This document shows positions 7,770 through 20,035 of a stretch of 64,000 bases of DNA, in pieces (positions within the stretch are counted from its first letter, which is position 1; each line of letters opens with the position of its first letter). The DNA is taken from contig CAIMRY010000043.1 of NCBI GenBank assembly GCA_903843965.1, forward strand, positions 62,001 to 126,000, written 5' to 3'. The notes beneath the pieces were generated by a model. The model was not told where the DNA came from and ran no database searches. It saw only the letters and a list, made by a program, of their open reading frames with translations. The translations under genes and the position numbers were made by a program. The DNA is from an uncultured delta proteobacterium (lineage in GTDB: Bacteria; Desulfobacterota; Desulfovibrionia; Desulfovibrionales; Desulfovibrionaceae).

Positions 7770-8954
7770 TTACGTCCGGTAGTCGGCGTTGATCTCCACG
7801 TAGCGCTTGCTCAGGTCCGAGGCCAGGAGCGTGAACGCGCCCCGGCCCTGGCCGATGGTCAGCTCGATCCGCACGTCCTGGTGGCGCATCGAGGGCGCGA
7901 GCAGGGCGTCCAGGTCCTCGGGCGAGGGCTGGCCCTTCTCGAACACCAGGACGCCGCCGATGGTCAGCACCACCTGGTCCGGGTCGAAGTCCGCGCCGCT
8001 GCGGCCCAGCGCGGCGATGATGCGGCCCCAGTTGGGATCGCAGCCGAAGAGCGCGGTCTTGACCAGGGGCGAGTTGCCGACGGCCCGTGCGGCTGCTTCC
8101 GCCTGCTGGGCGCTCTTGGCCCCGCGCACATGGATGTGCGCCACCTTGGTGCCGCCCTCGGCGTCCTGCACGATGCGGTAGGACAGCTCCTGGCACACCG
8201 AAAGCAGGCACTGGCGCAGGGCGTCCAGGTCGGCCTTGGACTCCGCCCGCACGCGGGAGGCGCCGTTGGCCAGGGCGATGACCGTGTCGTTGGTGCTGGT
8301 GTCGCCGTCAACTGTGAGGGCGTTGAAGGAGCGGTCCGCGCAGAAGGAGAGCATCTCGCGCCAGGCGCGCGGGTCCACGTCGGCGTCGCAGATGACGAAG
8401 CCGAGCATGGTGGCCATGGTCGGGCAGATCATGCCCGCGCCCTTGCACATGCCGAGCACGCGCACCTCTCCGCCTGAAAGCTGCACGCTTTTGGCCGCGA
8501 GCTTGGGAAAGCTGTCCGTGGTCATCATGGCCTTGGCCACGTCCATGGCCGTGGCGCGGCCCAGCGACCCGGCCAGCTTGAGTGCGGCGGGCCCCCAGAG
8601 GTCCATCTTGAGCTGCGCGCCGATGACGCCGGTGCTGGCCGGGAGCACTTCCGAAGGCTCGACGCGGGCCGCGCGGGCGATCATCTCCAGGGTGGCGCGG
8701 CAGTTGACCAGGCCCTCCTCGCCGGTGCAGGCGTTGGCCTGGCCGGAGTTGACCAGGATGGCGCGGGCCACGGGGCTCTCGGCCAGGATGCCTTTGCACA
8801 CGAGCACGGGCGCGGCCTGGAAGCGGTTGGTGGTGAACACGCCTGCGGCCACGGCCGGGCCGCTGCTCAGGATCAGGCCGAGGTCGTTGCGGTCGGCCTT
8901 CTTGAAGCCCGCTGCGGCCACGGCGAATAGGTATCCCTTGGGCACGATGGTCAT
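7770..8954 (-). CDS. argJ: Bifunctional ornithine acetyltransferase/N-acetylglutamate synthase
   Basis: ArgJ transfers the acetyl group from N-acetylornithine to glutamate in the cyclic arginine pathway, and many versions also use acetyl-CoA. It has 394 residues. The self-cleavage site is the MATMLGF segment (cleavage before Thr, ~190), preceded by the oxyanion region CKGAGMICPT. The TVDGDTSTNDT motif, HVRGAKS and NWGRIIAALGRSG follow. I start at the ATG at 8954 (GAGGTGCGCCC upstream) rather than the extended frame. argC is 42 kb away in this window, so the arginine genes are dispersed. Confidence 0.95.
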   Translation of the reverse strand: MTIVPKGYLFAVAAAGFKKADRNDLGLILSSGPAVAAGVFTTNRFQAAPVLVCKGILAESPVARAILVNSGQANACTGEEGLVNCRATLEMIARAARVEPSEVLPASTGVIGAQLKMDLWGPAALKLAGSLGRATAMDVAKAMMTTDSFPKLAAKSVQLSGGEVRVLGMCKGAGMICPTMATMLGFVICDADVDPRAWREMLSFCADRSFNALTVDGDTSTNDTVIALANGASRVRAESKADLDALRQCLLSVCQELSYRIVQDAEGGTKVAHIHVRGAKSAQQAEAAARAVGNSPLVKTALFGCDPNWGRIIAALGRSGADFDPDQVVLTIGGVLVFEKGQPSPEDLDALLAPSMRHQDVRIELTIGQGRGAFTLLASDLSKRYVEINADYRT

Positions 8955-9089
8955 GGGCGCACCTCGCGTAATCGTACTATTGTCGCGGCCAGTTGGGACC
9001 ACGCGAAAAAAGAGGTAGCACAGGCCGGGCCGGGATTCAAAGGGGGATTTTAGGGGCGAGTGGGTGTGGGGGAAGACGATTGAACAACC

Positions 9090-9443
9090 CTAGAAAGCTA
9101 AATCTGCTCGCATAGCCTTGAGCAGTTCATATATGGCATTGCGGGGTGCATCGGGTGGGGAGTTGGAGACGATTTCGAGTAGGCGCACGACTTCAAGATT
9201 ACCGCATAACCTGACCCGCTCTATTGCCGCTGTCCTTGCCCAAAGAGCCTCTTTGGTCGGCATCGTCTGCGATGTGGCTGCAACGTTGAGGTAATTGACG
9301 TAGGCGTCACGCTTCTCCTCAAAAACCCTCTGTTTCAACATCCGCCTGTTGTCAACATAGCCTTTAACCAACGTTGTGATCACACCACCAATCCCAAGTC
9401 CACCAAGAAAAGTTGAAAAAGCTGAAATAGTGGGAATATCCAT
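9090..9443 (-). CDS. Small membrane-anchored hypothetical protein
   Basis: A 117-residue protein I do not recognise. It has one N-terminal hydrophobic segment (FLGGLGIGGVITTLVKGYV, ~10-30) followed by a basic helical region (DNRRMLKQRVFEEKRDAYVNYLNV) and a soluble helical tail. The start at 9443 has an excellent AGGAGA box 6 nt upstream. Base composition is clearly more AT-rich than the neighbours, which hints at recent acquisition. It lies alone between argJ and the terminator of the diguanylate cyclase gene. Confidence 0.65.
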   Translation of the reverse strand: MDIPTISAFSTFLGGLGIGGVITTLVKGYVDNRRMLKQRVFEEKRDAYVNYLNVAATSQTMPTKEALWARTAAIERVRLCGNLEVVRLLEIVSNSPPDAPRNAIYELLKAMRADLAF

Positions 9444-9574
9444 TTGCTTCTCCTGTTTTTGAAGCAAGCACAATTCAGCAGATACGACTTGTGACGAAGG
9501 CATAACGCTTATCACCCGATACCCTACCCCGCCATTTCAAGCATACTCTATCGCCTCGCCAATCGTCGCGCAAC

Positions 9575-9604
9575 AAAAAAGCCCCCGGCGTTTCCGCCAG
9601 GGGC
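9575..9604 (-). terminator. Intrinsic terminator of the diguanylate cyclase gene
   Basis: Read on the minus strand, GCCCCTGGCG, a GAAA loop and CGCCGGGGGC form a 10-bp stem followed by six T. It lies 26 nt past the stop codon of the gene ending at 9630. Confidence 0.9.
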
Positions 9605-9629
9605 CTTACCGTCCCGGTGCGCGCGCGGG

Positions 9630-10880
9630 CTACATCGCGGGCAGGTTGACGCAGTTGCGGCCGTCATTTTTGGACAGATACAGCGCCTGGTCCGCGATGC
9701 GGATCATGTCCTCCAGATCGTCCATGGGGCTGGTGCACAGGCCGATGCTCACGGTGTAGGGGATTTTCATCCCGCCGAAGCTCACCGGGCTGTCCGCAAT
9801 GCTCTGGCGCAGGTCGTCGAAGACCCCGCAGGCGTCCGCCGGGTTCATGCCCGTGGCCAGCACGCAGAACTCCTCCCCGCCGAAGCGCGCCACGATGTCC
9901 GAGGCCCGGAAGCGCGCGGTCAACAGCGCGGAGATGTGGCGCAGCACCTCGTCGCCCGCGTCATGGCCAAAGGCGTCGTTGACCTTCTTGAAGTGGTCGA
10001 TGTCGAGCATGGCCACGACCACGCCCAGGCCTCGGCGCGTCTGGGCGGCCATGAGCTTCGGCCCGGCGGAGAACACGTAGCGCCGGTTGTAGAGCTTGGT
10101 CAGGTAGTCCTTCTCGGCCAGGTCCTTGATCTGCGTGATGTATTCCAGAAGCTCGATGTTCTGGGTCACGCGGGTGTAGAACTCCTCGGTCAGAAAGGGC
10201 ATGCGCAGAAAGTCGTTGGCCCCGCTCTTGATGAACTTGGCCGTGAGCCCCGTGTTTTCCACGCCGGAGATGCCGATGATGGCCAGGTGGTCCTTGGCGT
10301 GGTCGCGGCGGATGGTCCGGACGAGCTCGGCCCCGTCCATGCCCGGCATGTTGTAGTCGACGATGATCAGGCGCGTGTCCGGATGTACCGCCAGCGCGGC
10401 CAGGGCGGCGTTGCCGTCCTCGGCCTCCAGCACCTGGTAGCGGTGGGCGTGCAGGAGTTGCCCCACCACATAGCGGGTGTTCTTGGAGTCGTCGACCACG
10501 AGGACCTTGATGCCGGGATTCCGGTGCAGGCGCTCCACCAGGGAGAGCATGTAGGCCACGTTGTCCATGTTCTGCTTGAGGATGTAGTCCACGATGTGCT
10601 TGGACCAGAACATGTCGCGCAGTTCGTCGTCCAGCTCGCCGGTGAAGACGATGGAGGGGATGCCGCGGGCCAGCACCACGTCCACCACCTGGCCGAGCGG
10701 CGCGTCGGGCAGGTTCAGGTCCAGCAGAGCCACGAAGAAATCGGCGTCCGTGGCCAGAATCTCCTCGGCCTTGGCCTTGGAGTCCGCCACCACCACCGTG
10801 TGCCCCATCTCCTCGGTGATGCGCCGCGAGAGCAGGGAGGAGAAGGTGCGGCTGTCTTCGACCACAAGTACCCTGGACAT
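9630..10880 (-). CDS. Two-receiver (REC-REC-GGDEF) diguanylate cyclase response regulator
   Basis: A 416-residue PleD-like protein that makes c-di-GMP from GTP under phosphorelay control. Receiver 1 (~1-120) has VVEDS and LLDLNLP. Receiver 2 (~125-245) has VVDDSKNTR and IVDYNMPGMDG with a phosphoacceptor Asp. The GGDEF domain (~265-416) has the active GGEEF motif and an intact inhibitory I-site RASD five residues upstream, so product feedback is expected. The start at 10880 (MSRVLVVEDS) has an AGGAG box; the longer frame is Arg-rich nonsense. It appears monocistronic, ending in an intrinsic terminator. No cognate kinase is adjacent. Confidence 0.92.
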   Translation of the reverse strand: MSRVLVVEDSRTFSSLLSRRITEEMGHTVVVADSKAKAEEILATDADFFVALLDLNLPDAPLGQVVDVVLARGIPSIVFTGELDDELRDMFWSKHIVDYILKQNMDNVAYMLSLVERLHRNPGIKVLVVDDSKNTRYVVGQLLHAHRYQVLEAEDGNAALAALAVHPDTRLIIVDYNMPGMDGAELVRTIRRDHAKDHLAIIGISGVENTGLTAKFIKSGANDFLRMPFLTEEFYTRVTQNIELLEYITQIKDLAEKDYLTKLYNRRYVFSAGPKLMAAQTRRGLGVVVAMLDIDHFKKVNDAFGHDAGDEVLRHISALLTARFRASDIVARFGGEEFCVLATGMNPADACGVFDDLRQSIADSPVSFGGMKIPYTVSIGLCTSPMDDLEDMIRIADQALYLSKNDGRNCVNLPAM

Positions 10881-11082
10881 AACGGCTCCTGTGCCTCGGC
10901 GTGTGCCGTGTGCGTCGTCGTGCGCGCCTGAAGCTTCCGGCCTTTGCGCATGGACCACGCAAAGGCTCCCCGGCTCCCGCCCAGCCCTGAAAAGCAGAGG
11001 GAGGGGTGGCGAGGTTAAATCCTACCACACCCCGCCCTGCGCGGCAAGACCGCTGGGGCGCTGCGGATTTGCGGCGGCGACC

Positions 11083-13632
<2,550 letters not shown>

Positions 13633-13804
13633 GGGCAAAAACTCCTCAAGCTGGTTGCGGGTGGCCCGGCCAGCGGATGATTTCGATATGCGTGACGCCC
13701 TGGAAACGTTTTTCCGGGCAATCGTCAACCGCTAATCATCGGACATTTCCGGGGCCGCGTCAAATACTCCGGCGCAGGCGCGGCGGCGGGAGATTGGGGG
13801 GAAC

Positions 13805-13900
13805 GCCGGACGTCATGCCGAACGGACCACCAGACAGTCACGCCGGACAGCCCGCCGGACGTCACGCCGGACAGGCAGCCGGACGGCCTGCGGACAGCCT
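13805..13900. repeat. Degenerate 12-bp tandem array upstream of secA
   Basis: Units of the form GCCGGACGTCAC or GCCGGACAGCCC repeat about seven times, five of them in an exact 12-nt register from 13842. The array sits in the 396-nt gap between secA (start 13632) and the hemerythrin gene (stop 14029). I see no gene in this gap. Confidence 0.85.
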
Positions 13901-14028
13901 GGATCCGCCCGCCGGGCAAGCTCTGGAAAGACAGCAGGCCAGACCGCTGGGCGGAACGAAAAAAAGGAGCCAGCCCCAGCCGGGCGTTTCCGGCCCGGTC
14001 AGGCCCGCAGCGCTCAGGCCTTGTCCTC

Positions 14029-14577
14029 TTACGCCTTGAGCGCGGCCTCCCGGTCGTTGACCACGGCGGCGTATTTCTCATGCACCAGCTGCCGGTCAAA
14101 CTCCTCGAACTCCTTCAGCATGGCGTCCATCTCAACCCGGCTGAAGTGCCGCATGACCGGGAAGAAGAAGTGCTTGTCCTCCTTGGCGATGTGTACCGGG
14201 TAGAAGGCGCAGAGCTTGCGCAGCAGCGGCAGCAGCGTTTCCGCCGGGGCGGCGTTTTCGCAGCGGGCCACGGCGTGGTTGGCCTCAAAGATGGCCCGCA
14301 CCAGGGCGCGGCCCTGCACATGTTCGTCCACCAGCTCATCAAGCACCCGCTTTTCATCGGCGGACAGGGGCTTTTTCGCCAGCTCGCGGAACAGGATGTC
14401 CTCCTCCTTGCCGTGGTGGCAGCGGTCGGCATAGGACCTGAAGAAATCCACCGCCTGGTCGAGAAAGGCGCTGTCCGGCCTGCTCCCGGCCTCCACCTCG
14501 CGCACCTCCCGCTCCACCAGATGAAGCAGCCGTTCGATGAGTCTGTGTTCATGCATGAGCGGACCAATGGGTTGCAT
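14029..14577 (-). CDS. Hemerythrin HHE cation-binding domain protein
   Basis: A 182-residue cytosolic hemerythrin-like protein. Likely diiron ligands are in LMHEHRLIERLL (~8-12), CHHGKEEDILF (~53-58), VDEHVQGRALV (~85) and YPVHIAKEDKHFF (~127-132). Such proteins bind O2 or sense oxygen/NO, fitting an anaerobe that meets oxygen, although the specific role is inferred. A clean AAGGAGACCTCC precedes the ATG. The frame is complete; a 17-bp repeat lies just upstream. Confidence 0.85.
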   Translation of the reverse strand: MQPIGPLMHEHRLIERLLHLVEREVREVEAGSRPDSAFLDQAVDFFRSYADRCHHGKEEDILFRELAKKPLSADEKRVLDELVDEHVQGRALVRAIFEANHAVARCENAAPAETLLPLLRKLCAFYPVHIAKEDKHFFFPVMRHFSRVEMDAMLKEFEEFDRQLVHEKYAAVVNDREAALKA

Positions 14578-14666
14578 GGAGGTCTCCTTTTGTGCGGGAC
14601 GATACCACGTGGCCAGGGGCCACGCAACAGGACTGAAGTAAAACAGGGATTGAACCGCCGGATTAA

Positions 14667-14716
14667 GGCCTGGCTCAAATTTTGGCCCGGCTCAGATATT
14701 GTCTGGCTCAGATTTC
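14667..14716. repeat. 17-bp tandem array between the hemerythrin and glcF-like genes
   Basis: Three units of about 17 nt (pattern GGCCTGGCTCAAATTTT) occur 22 nt beyond the stop codon of the iron-sulfur gene that ends at 14738. The array lies in the 160-nt gap before the hemerythrin start. Confidence 0.75.
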
Positions 14717-14737
14717 GGCCCTACACGGCCTCCGGTC

Positions 14738-16270
14738 TCACTTCGTGCGGATGATCTCCAGCCAGTGGCCGACCTGGGCCTGTTCGGGAGCAGTGGCGGC
14801 CAGCTGCATGACGCAGCCGGAGCAGCCGGTGAGCACGCGCGCGCCCACGACCTCCGGCGCGGCGGAAAAGCCCAGCGCAGCGTCCAGCCCTGCCCAGCAG
14901 GCCGCGCCCACCTGGCCCGAAAGCTCCGGCGCGCCCAGCTGCATGATGCCGCCGAAGCCGCAGCAGCCCGCCTTGGCCGGGGTGCGCAGCCGCGCGCCGA
15001 GCAGGGCGGTCATAAGCTTGAAGTCCGCATCGCCTGGGTCCACATGACAGGGCCGGTGCCAGCCCACGATGGCGGGCGCGCCCCGTCCGGCCTTGGCCTC
15101 GGCCCCGGCCAGGAGCGCCGAGAGCGGCGTCACGCTGGCGGCCCAGGCCGCTTCCTCGGCTGCGTCGGCGAAAATCCCCGCGCCTGCCCCCTGTCCGGTG
15201 TAGTCCGCCAGGCCCGCGCAACAGGTGGCGCAGTAGGTCGCGAGCACAGGCCGCCCGGCCGTGCGCCAGGCGTCCACGTTGGCGCGGCGCGCGCGCTCCT
15301 GGTCCTCGGGCAGTCCGGCCACGCCGAGCGTCGACCCGCAGCAGGAGAATCCGGCCTCCACGAGAGGTGCGCCCAGGCCCGCCGTCAGTCCGTTCAACAG
15401 GAACCGGGCAGTGTCCGCCCAGACCTTGCGCGGGCCAGAGCCCACACAGCCGTCGAACAGGGCCACCGGGCGGTCGGCAATGCGTTGGCGGAACGCCTCC
15501 ACAGGAAATTTCGTGACCGTCAGCCAGGGCCGGAGCCCCTTGCCCGGGCGAAGCCCGCGCAGGCCCTTGAGCGCCAGGCCGAGGCCAGCCGGGGCCAGGA
15601 CGTTGACCAGGGACTCCGGGACCAGGGCCGCGCCCGCAGCGGTCAGGGACCAGTAGGGCTGGAGCCGGGTGATCCACTGCCGCCAGAGCCAGCGGCGGAA
15701 GTCCGGGTGCTCCGCCCGCAGCCGGGCCACCAGCCGGGGCACGCTGACGCCCTGGGGGCACAGCTTTTCGCACTTGCCGCAGGCCAGGCACAGCCCGGCC
15801 AACTCGGCCACGGCGTCCTCATCGAGTGTGGCGGCGGAGAACTTCGACGGCCCGGCCAGCAGGGCCTTGGCCCGGGGGGACAGCTCCTCGCGGTTCGTGG
15901 CGGCGAACAAGGGGCACAGCTCCAGGCAGCAGCCGCAGAGCACGCAGTCGCGTTCCGGTTTGGCGTCGGCTTTGCCGTCTGTTTTGGCGTCTGTTTTGTC
16001 GTTGAACGTGGCGTTGATCTTGGCGTCGGAAGTGTCGTTGAAAGTGTCGTTGATCTTGGCGTCGGCGTTCGCGCCGATTCCGGCGTCTGGCTTGGCCTGG
16101 CCGTCGGGCGCGGCGTCGGTTTTGGCGTTGATCTTGGCGTTGATCTTGGCGTTGGAAGCAGCGTCGAATTGGCCGTCGGGCGCAGCGTTGAAAGTGGCGT
16201 TGCTTCCGGCGTCGGAAGTGGCGTCGGGTGTGGCGTCGGGTGTGGCGTCGGGCGTGGCGTCGTGATTCAT
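14738..16270 (-). CDS. GlcF-like iron-sulfur subunit with an unusual repetitive N-terminal extension
   Basis: Iron-sulfur subunit of a lactate/glycolate-type oxidase (510 residues). The conserved part starts at about residue 108 with two 4Fe-4S motifs, [12 protein letters not shown] and [12 protein letters not shown]. Two CCG domains follow, ending in [10 protein letters not shown] and [10 protein letters not shown]. These normally pass electrons from the GlcD flavoprotein to the quinone pool. It lies 9 nt downstream of the glcD-like gene. The first ~105 residues are low complexity (Asp/Asn-Ala-Thr/Lys units such as [10 protein letters not shown] and NAKINAKIN) coded by a 12-bp-type array. 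No alternative ATG lies between the array and the first Cys motif, so it is probably translated. Confidence 0.85.
   Translation of the reverse strand: MNHDATPDATPDATPDATSDAGSNATFNAAPDGQFDAASNAKINAKINAKTDAAPDGQAKPDAGIGANADAKINDTFNDTSDAKINATFNDKTDAKTDGKADAKPERDCVLCGCCLELCPLFAATNREELSPRAKALLAGPSKFSAATLDEDAVAELAGLCLACGKCEKLCPQGVSVPRLVARLRAEHPDFRRWLWRQWITRLQPYWSLTAAGAALVPESLVNVLAPAGLGLALKGLRGLRPGKGLRPWLTVTKFPVEAFRQRIADRPVALFDGCVGSGPRKVWADTARFLLNGLTAGLGAPLVEAGFSCCGSTLGVAGLPEDQERARRANVDAWRTAGRPVLATYCATCCAGLADYTGQGAGAGIFADAAEEAAWAASVTPLSALLAGAEAKAGRGAPAIVGWHRPCHVDPGDADFKLMTALLGARLRTPAKAGCCGFGGIMQLGAPELSGQVGAACWAGLDAALGFSAAPEVVGARVLTGCSGCVMQLAATAPEQAQVGHWLEIIRTK
15955..16267 (-). repeat. In-frame repeat array coding the GlcF-like N-terminus
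   Basis: About 310 bp of degenerate units such as GACGCCACACCC and AACGCCAAGATC, mostly 9 or 12 nt and therefore frame-preserving. They begin three codons after the ATG and code an Asp/Asn-Ala rich extension of ~100 residues absent from usual GlcF proteins. Confidence 0.9.
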
Positions 16271-16279
16271 GCCGGGCGC

Positions 16280-17704
16280 CTACACCCAGCCCTTGCCGGG
16301 ATTCAGAATGCCCGAGGGGTCGAAGACCTGCTTGATGCCCGCCATGAGTTCGCGCTCGGTGGCGGAAAGCTGCCAGGATACATACGCGCCCTTGGTGATG
16401 CCTGTGCCGTGCTCGCCGGAAATGGTCCCGCCCAGGGCCAGGGCGTGCCGGAACACGGCCTCCTTGCAGAGCTTGGCCCGGGCCCGTTGGTCCTCGTCCG
16501 CCGCGTCAAAGATGATGTTCACGTGGATGTTGCCGTCGCCCAGGTGGCCGTAGCAGGCCACGTGGATGCCGTTCTCCGCGCCGATGGCCTGGAAGCCCTC
16601 CACGGCTTCCACGGTCTTGCTGCGCGGCACGGCCACGTCCTCGCCCATCTTGTCCGGGCCGAGCTGGAAGCTGGCCGGGCTGATCAGGCGGCGGATCTCC
16701 CAGAGCGGCTCTTCTTCCTTGGGCCCCAAGCCCTTGAGCAGGCAGGTGGGGCTGGCCTGATTCAGCGCCCGTTCCAGCCGAATGACTTCCTCGGCCAGGG
16801 CGCTGGCCGAGCCGTCGACCTTGAGCAGCAGCACGGCCTTTGTTCCTTCCGGCCAGGGCACGTCCTTGATCATGCCGATGCCCCGGCAGGCCACGTGGTC
16901 CATGAACTCCATGGCTGTGGGCAGGATGCCCGCGCGGAACACGCCGCGCGCGCCTTCCAGCGCCGCCACAAGCGTTGGAAAGGCCGCCAGCACCGTGGCC
17001 GAGGACTCTGGCAGGGGCAAGAGCTTCAGCGTCAACTTGGTGAAAATTCCCAGGGTTCCGCAGGAGCCCACGAACAGCCGCGTCAGGTCCAGGCCGACCA
17101 CGTTCTTGTGGGTGCGGCCCCCGGCGTCGCAGATGCGCCCGCCTGGCAGCACCGCGCGCACGCCGAGCACGTAGTCCCGCGTGACGCCGTACTTCACGGC
17201 GCGCATGCCGCCCGCGCAGGTGGAGACATTGCCGCCAAGCGTTGAAATCTTGAGGCTGGCCGGGTCCGGCGGGTAGAAGAGCTTCTGCTTTTGCGTCAGG
17301 GCCTGGAACTCGGCCGTGACCACGCCGGGCTCGACCTCGGCGCAGAAGTCGTCGCCGTCGATGTCGAGGACGCGGTTCAGCCACAGGGTCGAGACGACCA
17401 CGCCGCCGAAAGCCGGCACCGCGCCGCCGCTCATGCCCGTGCCGCGCAGCCGGGGCACCAGCGGCATCTTTTCGGCCTCGGCCCAGCGCAAAAGCTCGAC
17501 GATCTGTTCTTCAGTCCTTGGCCGCACCACGGCCCAGGGCATGGCTGAGCGGCGGCTGGAGTCCGCGCCGTACACGGCCATTTCCTCCGGCTGGGTGACG
17601 AGGCCGTCGCCGGGGAAGAGCTGTTCCAGGAAGCGCAGGTGCGCGGGGGTGAGGGAGGGGGCGAGTGCTGTTGTGCGTGCGGTCATTGTATGTCCATCGT
17701 GCAT
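16280..17704 (-). CDS. GlcD-like FAD-binding oxidase subunit
   Basis: FAD-linked oxidase (474 residues) of the glycolate oxidase GlcD / D-lactate dehydrogenase family, oxidising a 2-hydroxy acid to a 2-oxo acid. The FAD-binding domain (~40-220) shows PRLRGTGMSGGAVP, LGGNVSTCAGGMRAVKYG and GSCGTLGIFTKLTLKL. The C-terminal cap has CYGHLGDGNIHVNI and GGTISGEHGTGITKG, the family's active-site His motifs. It is paired with the Fe-S subunit downstream. Two ATGs are possible (17704 and 17686). D-lactate is the likeliest substrate in a sulfate reducer, by inference only. Confidence 0.9.
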   Translation of the reverse strand: MHDGHTMTARTTALAPSLTPAHLRFLEQLFPGDGLVTQPEEMAVYGADSSRRSAMPWAVVRPRTEEQIVELLRWAEAEKMPLVPRLRGTGMSGGAVPAFGGVVVSTLWLNRVLDIDGDDFCAEVEPGVVTAEFQALTQKQKLFYPPDPASLKISTLGGNVSTCAGGMRAVKYGVTRDYVLGVRAVLPGGRICDAGGRTHKNVVGLDLTRLFVGSCGTLGIFTKLTLKLLPLPESSATVLAAFPTLVAALEGARGVFRAGILPTAMEFMDHVACRGIGMIKDVPWPEGTKAVLLLKVDGSASALAEEVIRLERALNQASPTCLLKGLGPKEEEPLWEIRRLISPASFQLGPDKMGEDVAVPRSKTVEAVEGFQAIGAENGIHVACYGHLGDGNIHVNIIFDAADEDQRARAKLCKEAVFRHALALGGTISGEHGTGITKGAYVSWQLSATERELMAGIKQVFDPSGILNPGKGWV

Positions 17705-17769
17705 ATCCCGTGCATATCCGGGGTGGCGTGTGAGGGGGAGTCTGGCCCGCCGCCGGGCGGGGCGGGGGG

Positions 17770-18249
17770 TTACTTCCTGTACTCCGACAACTGCCGCGCG
17801 GTGTCGCGCTGCATGTCGCGGGCTTTGATGTCGTCGCGGCGGTCGTGCACGTTCTTGCCCTTGCCCAGCGCGATCTGCAGCTTCACGCGGCCGTTTTTGA
17901 AATAGAGCTTGACCGGGATCACGGTCAGGCCCTTTTGCGAGGCCAGGGCCTGGAGCTTCGTGATCTCGCGGGTGTGCAGGAGCAGCTTGCGCTCGCGCGT
18001 GGGCTCGTGCGGGTCCATGCCCGCGTTGGCGTAGGGCGCGATATGCACCCCGGTGAGCCAGGCCTCGCCGTTGGTGAAGCGCACGTACCCGTCCATGAAG
18101 TTCACGCGGCCCTCGCGCAGGCTTTTTAGCTCCGAGCCCATGAGCACCAGCCCGGCCTCGAAAACCTCCAGGAATTCATAGAGTCTGCGCGCCTGCTTGT
18201 TGGTGGCGATGAGCTTTTCGCCCGCGTGGCGATTGGGTTGTCCGGTCAT
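17770..18249 (-). CDS. smpB: SsrA-binding protein SmpB
   Basis: Binds tmRNA and brings it to stalled ribosomes for trans-translation (159 residues). Characteristic segments are [24 protein letters not shown], the [12 protein letters not shown] strand, [13 protein letters not shown], and the C-terminal [24 protein letters not shown] tail that inserts in the decoding centre. It starts 1 nt after the ptsI stop, so it is translated from the PTS operon. I did not find the tmRNA gene in this window. Confidence 0.96.
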   Translation of the reverse strand: MTGQPNRHAGEKLIATNKQARRLYEFLEVFEAGLVLMGSELKSLREGRVNFMDGYVRFTNGEAWLTGVHIAPYANAGMDPHEPTRERKLLLHTREITKLQALASQKGLTVIPVKLYFKNGRVKLQIALGKGKNVHDRRDDIKARDMQRDTARQLSEYRK

Positions 18250-18250
18250 G

Positions 18251-20035
18251 CTAGCCCCCGAGATCGTCGTTATCCAGGAGCGAGGCGAAGAATGTGAGCT
18301 CTTCCGGGTATTTGTTGAAGATGGTGTCGCGCACCAAGCGGTTGATCTTGCCCACGGTGCGGCAGGCCAGAACCTCGCGCAAGAGCGCCTTGCACTCGCT
18401 CATGCGGGCCTGGCGGATGATCCGCTTGATGCCGGGAATGGCCTGGGGCGAGAGCGAAATGCAGTCGATCTGCATGCCCATGAGGATGGGCACGCAAAAG
18501 GGGTCGCTCGCCACCTCGCCGCAGAGGCTGGCCTCGATGCCGGCCTGGTGGGCCTCGTCGACCACGTGCTTGATGCTGCGCAGGATGGCCGGGTGCAGGG
18601 GCTGGTACAGGTAGGAGACGTGCGGGTTGGTGCGGTCGATGCCGACGGAGTACTGGATCAGGTCGTTGGTGCCGATGCTGAAGAAGTCGACCTCTTCGGC
18701 CAAAAGATTGGCGATCATCACCGCTGCGGGCAGCTCGATCATGATGCCGATGGGCATGTCCTGGTTGAAGCGCTTGCCCTCGGCGCGCAGCTCCTCCTGC
18801 GCCTCGCGCAGTTTGGCCTTGGCGCGGCGCACCTCCCGCAGGCCGGAGATCATGGGGAACATGATGGACACGTTGCCGTAGGCGCTGGCCCGGGCGATGG
18901 CCTTGAGCTGGGTCTTGAACAGCTCCGGGTGCTGCATGCAGAAGCGGATGGCGCGCAGGCCCATGGCCGGGTTGGCCTCCTCCAGGGTGCCGAAGCTGGC
19001 GATGGTCTTGTCCGAGCCGAGATCCAGCGTGCGGAAGATGACCTTGCGCGGGCTCATGATGGCCGCCAGGTCGGAATACTTGTCGGCCAGCTCGTCTTCC
19101 TGGGGCAGGTCGATGCGGTTCAAGTAGCTGTATTCCGTGCGGTACAGCCCGATGCCCTCGCCGCCGTTGTCCAGCACCGCGGCCACTTCCTCGATGAGCT
19201 CGATGTTGGCCAGAACCTGCACGCGGTAGCCGTCGATGGTTTCCGCCGGGAGCTGGCAGCCCCGGTAGATGCGGCGCTGGTAGTCCTCGAACTGGTCGGC
19301 CAGCTCGTTGAACTCGGCCAGCTCGTCCTCGTCCGGGTCCACCAGGATGCGTGCGCCCACGCCGTCCATGATGACCAGGTCGCCGTCGTTGACCGCGTCC
19401 TCCAGCTCGGAAACGCCCACCAGGGCCGGAATGCCGAGCGTGCGGGCCATGATGCCCGTGTGCGAGGTCTTGCCGCCCTGGGCCGTGGCAAAGCCCATGA
19501 TCTTGGAGACTTCGAGCGCCACGGTGTCCGCCGGGGTCAGGTCGTGGGCCATGATGATGACCCGGCCCTCCACGGCCAAAAGTTCGCGCACGGTGCCCAA
19601 AAGCCGCGCCATGACGCGGTCGCTCATGACGCGCACGTCCTGCAGCCGCTCGCGGATGTACAGGTCGTCGAGCACGCCGAAGGCCTTCTCCAGCTCGGCC
19701 ACGGCCTTTTCCAGCGCCCATTCGGCGTTGACCCCGAGTTCGCGGATGCAGCGCACCGCCGCCCCGGCCAGCTTGGGGTCCTTCAAGATCATCAGGTGCG
19801 AGTCGAGGATGTGCTTGTGCTCCTTGAGCTCGGCGGGGATGCGGTCGCGGGCGATGGCCAGCTCGGCCTCGACAGTGGCGAAGGCCTCGCGCAGGCGGGC
19901 CTCCTCCTCGGCCACCAGGGCGGGCTGGATGGTCTGGCGCGGCAGCTCGGAGCGGTGCCTGCGGTTGACGAACACGGCCTTGCCAATGGCGAAGCCTGTG
20001 GACACAGATATGCCGCGAATGATGACTCTGGCCAC
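18251..20035 (-). CDS. ptsI: Phosphoenolpyruvate-protein phosphotransferase (PTS enzyme I)
   Basis: Enzyme I takes phosphate from PEP and passes it to HPr (594 residues). The phospho-His is in [12 protein letters not shown] (~190). The PEP-binding barrel carries [12 protein letters not shown] (~296), [16 protein letters not shown] (~370) and [16 protein letters not shown] (~453), with the late Cys in [13 protein letters not shown] (~502). It starts at a GTG overlapping the ptsH stop by one base (TAGTG) with a GGGGAG box inside ptsH, so the two are translationally coupled. Confidence 0.96.
   Translation of the reverse strand: MARVIIRGISVSTGFAIGKAVFVNRRHRSELPRQTIQPALVAEEEARLREAFATVEAELAIARDRIPAELKEHKHILDSHLMILKDPKLAGAAVRCIRELGVNAEWALEKAVAELEKAFGVLDDLYIRERLQDVRVMSDRVMARLLGTVRELLAVEGRVIIMAHDLTPADTVALEVSKIMGFATAQGGKTSHTGIMARTLGIPALVGVSELEDAVNDGDLVIMDGVGARILVDPDEDELAEFNELADQFEDYQRRIYRGCQLPAETIDGYRVQVLANIELIEEVAAVLDNGGEGIGLYRTEYSYLNRIDLPQEDELADKYSDLAAIMSPRKVIFRTLDLGSDKTIASFGTLEEANPAMGLRAIRFCMQHPELFKTQLKAIARASAYGNVSIMFPMISGLREVRRAKAKLREAQEELRAEGKRFNQDMPIGIMIELPAAVMIANLLAEEVDFFSIGTNDLIQYSVGIDRTNPHVSYLYQPLHPAILRSIKHVVDEAHQAGIEASLCGEVASDPFCVPILMGMQIDCISLSPQAIPGIKRIIRQARMSECKALLREVLACRTVGKINRLVRDTIFNKYPEELTFFASLLDNDDLGG

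Noticed and set aside
5875-7782. 635-codon plus-strand frame across mlaE, the HD gene and part of argJ's end
   Set aside because: It spans several well-supported minus-strand genes and has no domain or ribosome site.
7564-8211. N-terminal extension of the HD nucleotidase
   Set aside because: The residues are Arg/Gly/Pro-rich and overlap argJ on the same strand in another frame; the ATG at 7563 fits the family.
17705-17769. tmRNA gene next to smpB
   Set aside because: The gap after smpB is only 65 nt and no alanine-tRNA-like ends were found.
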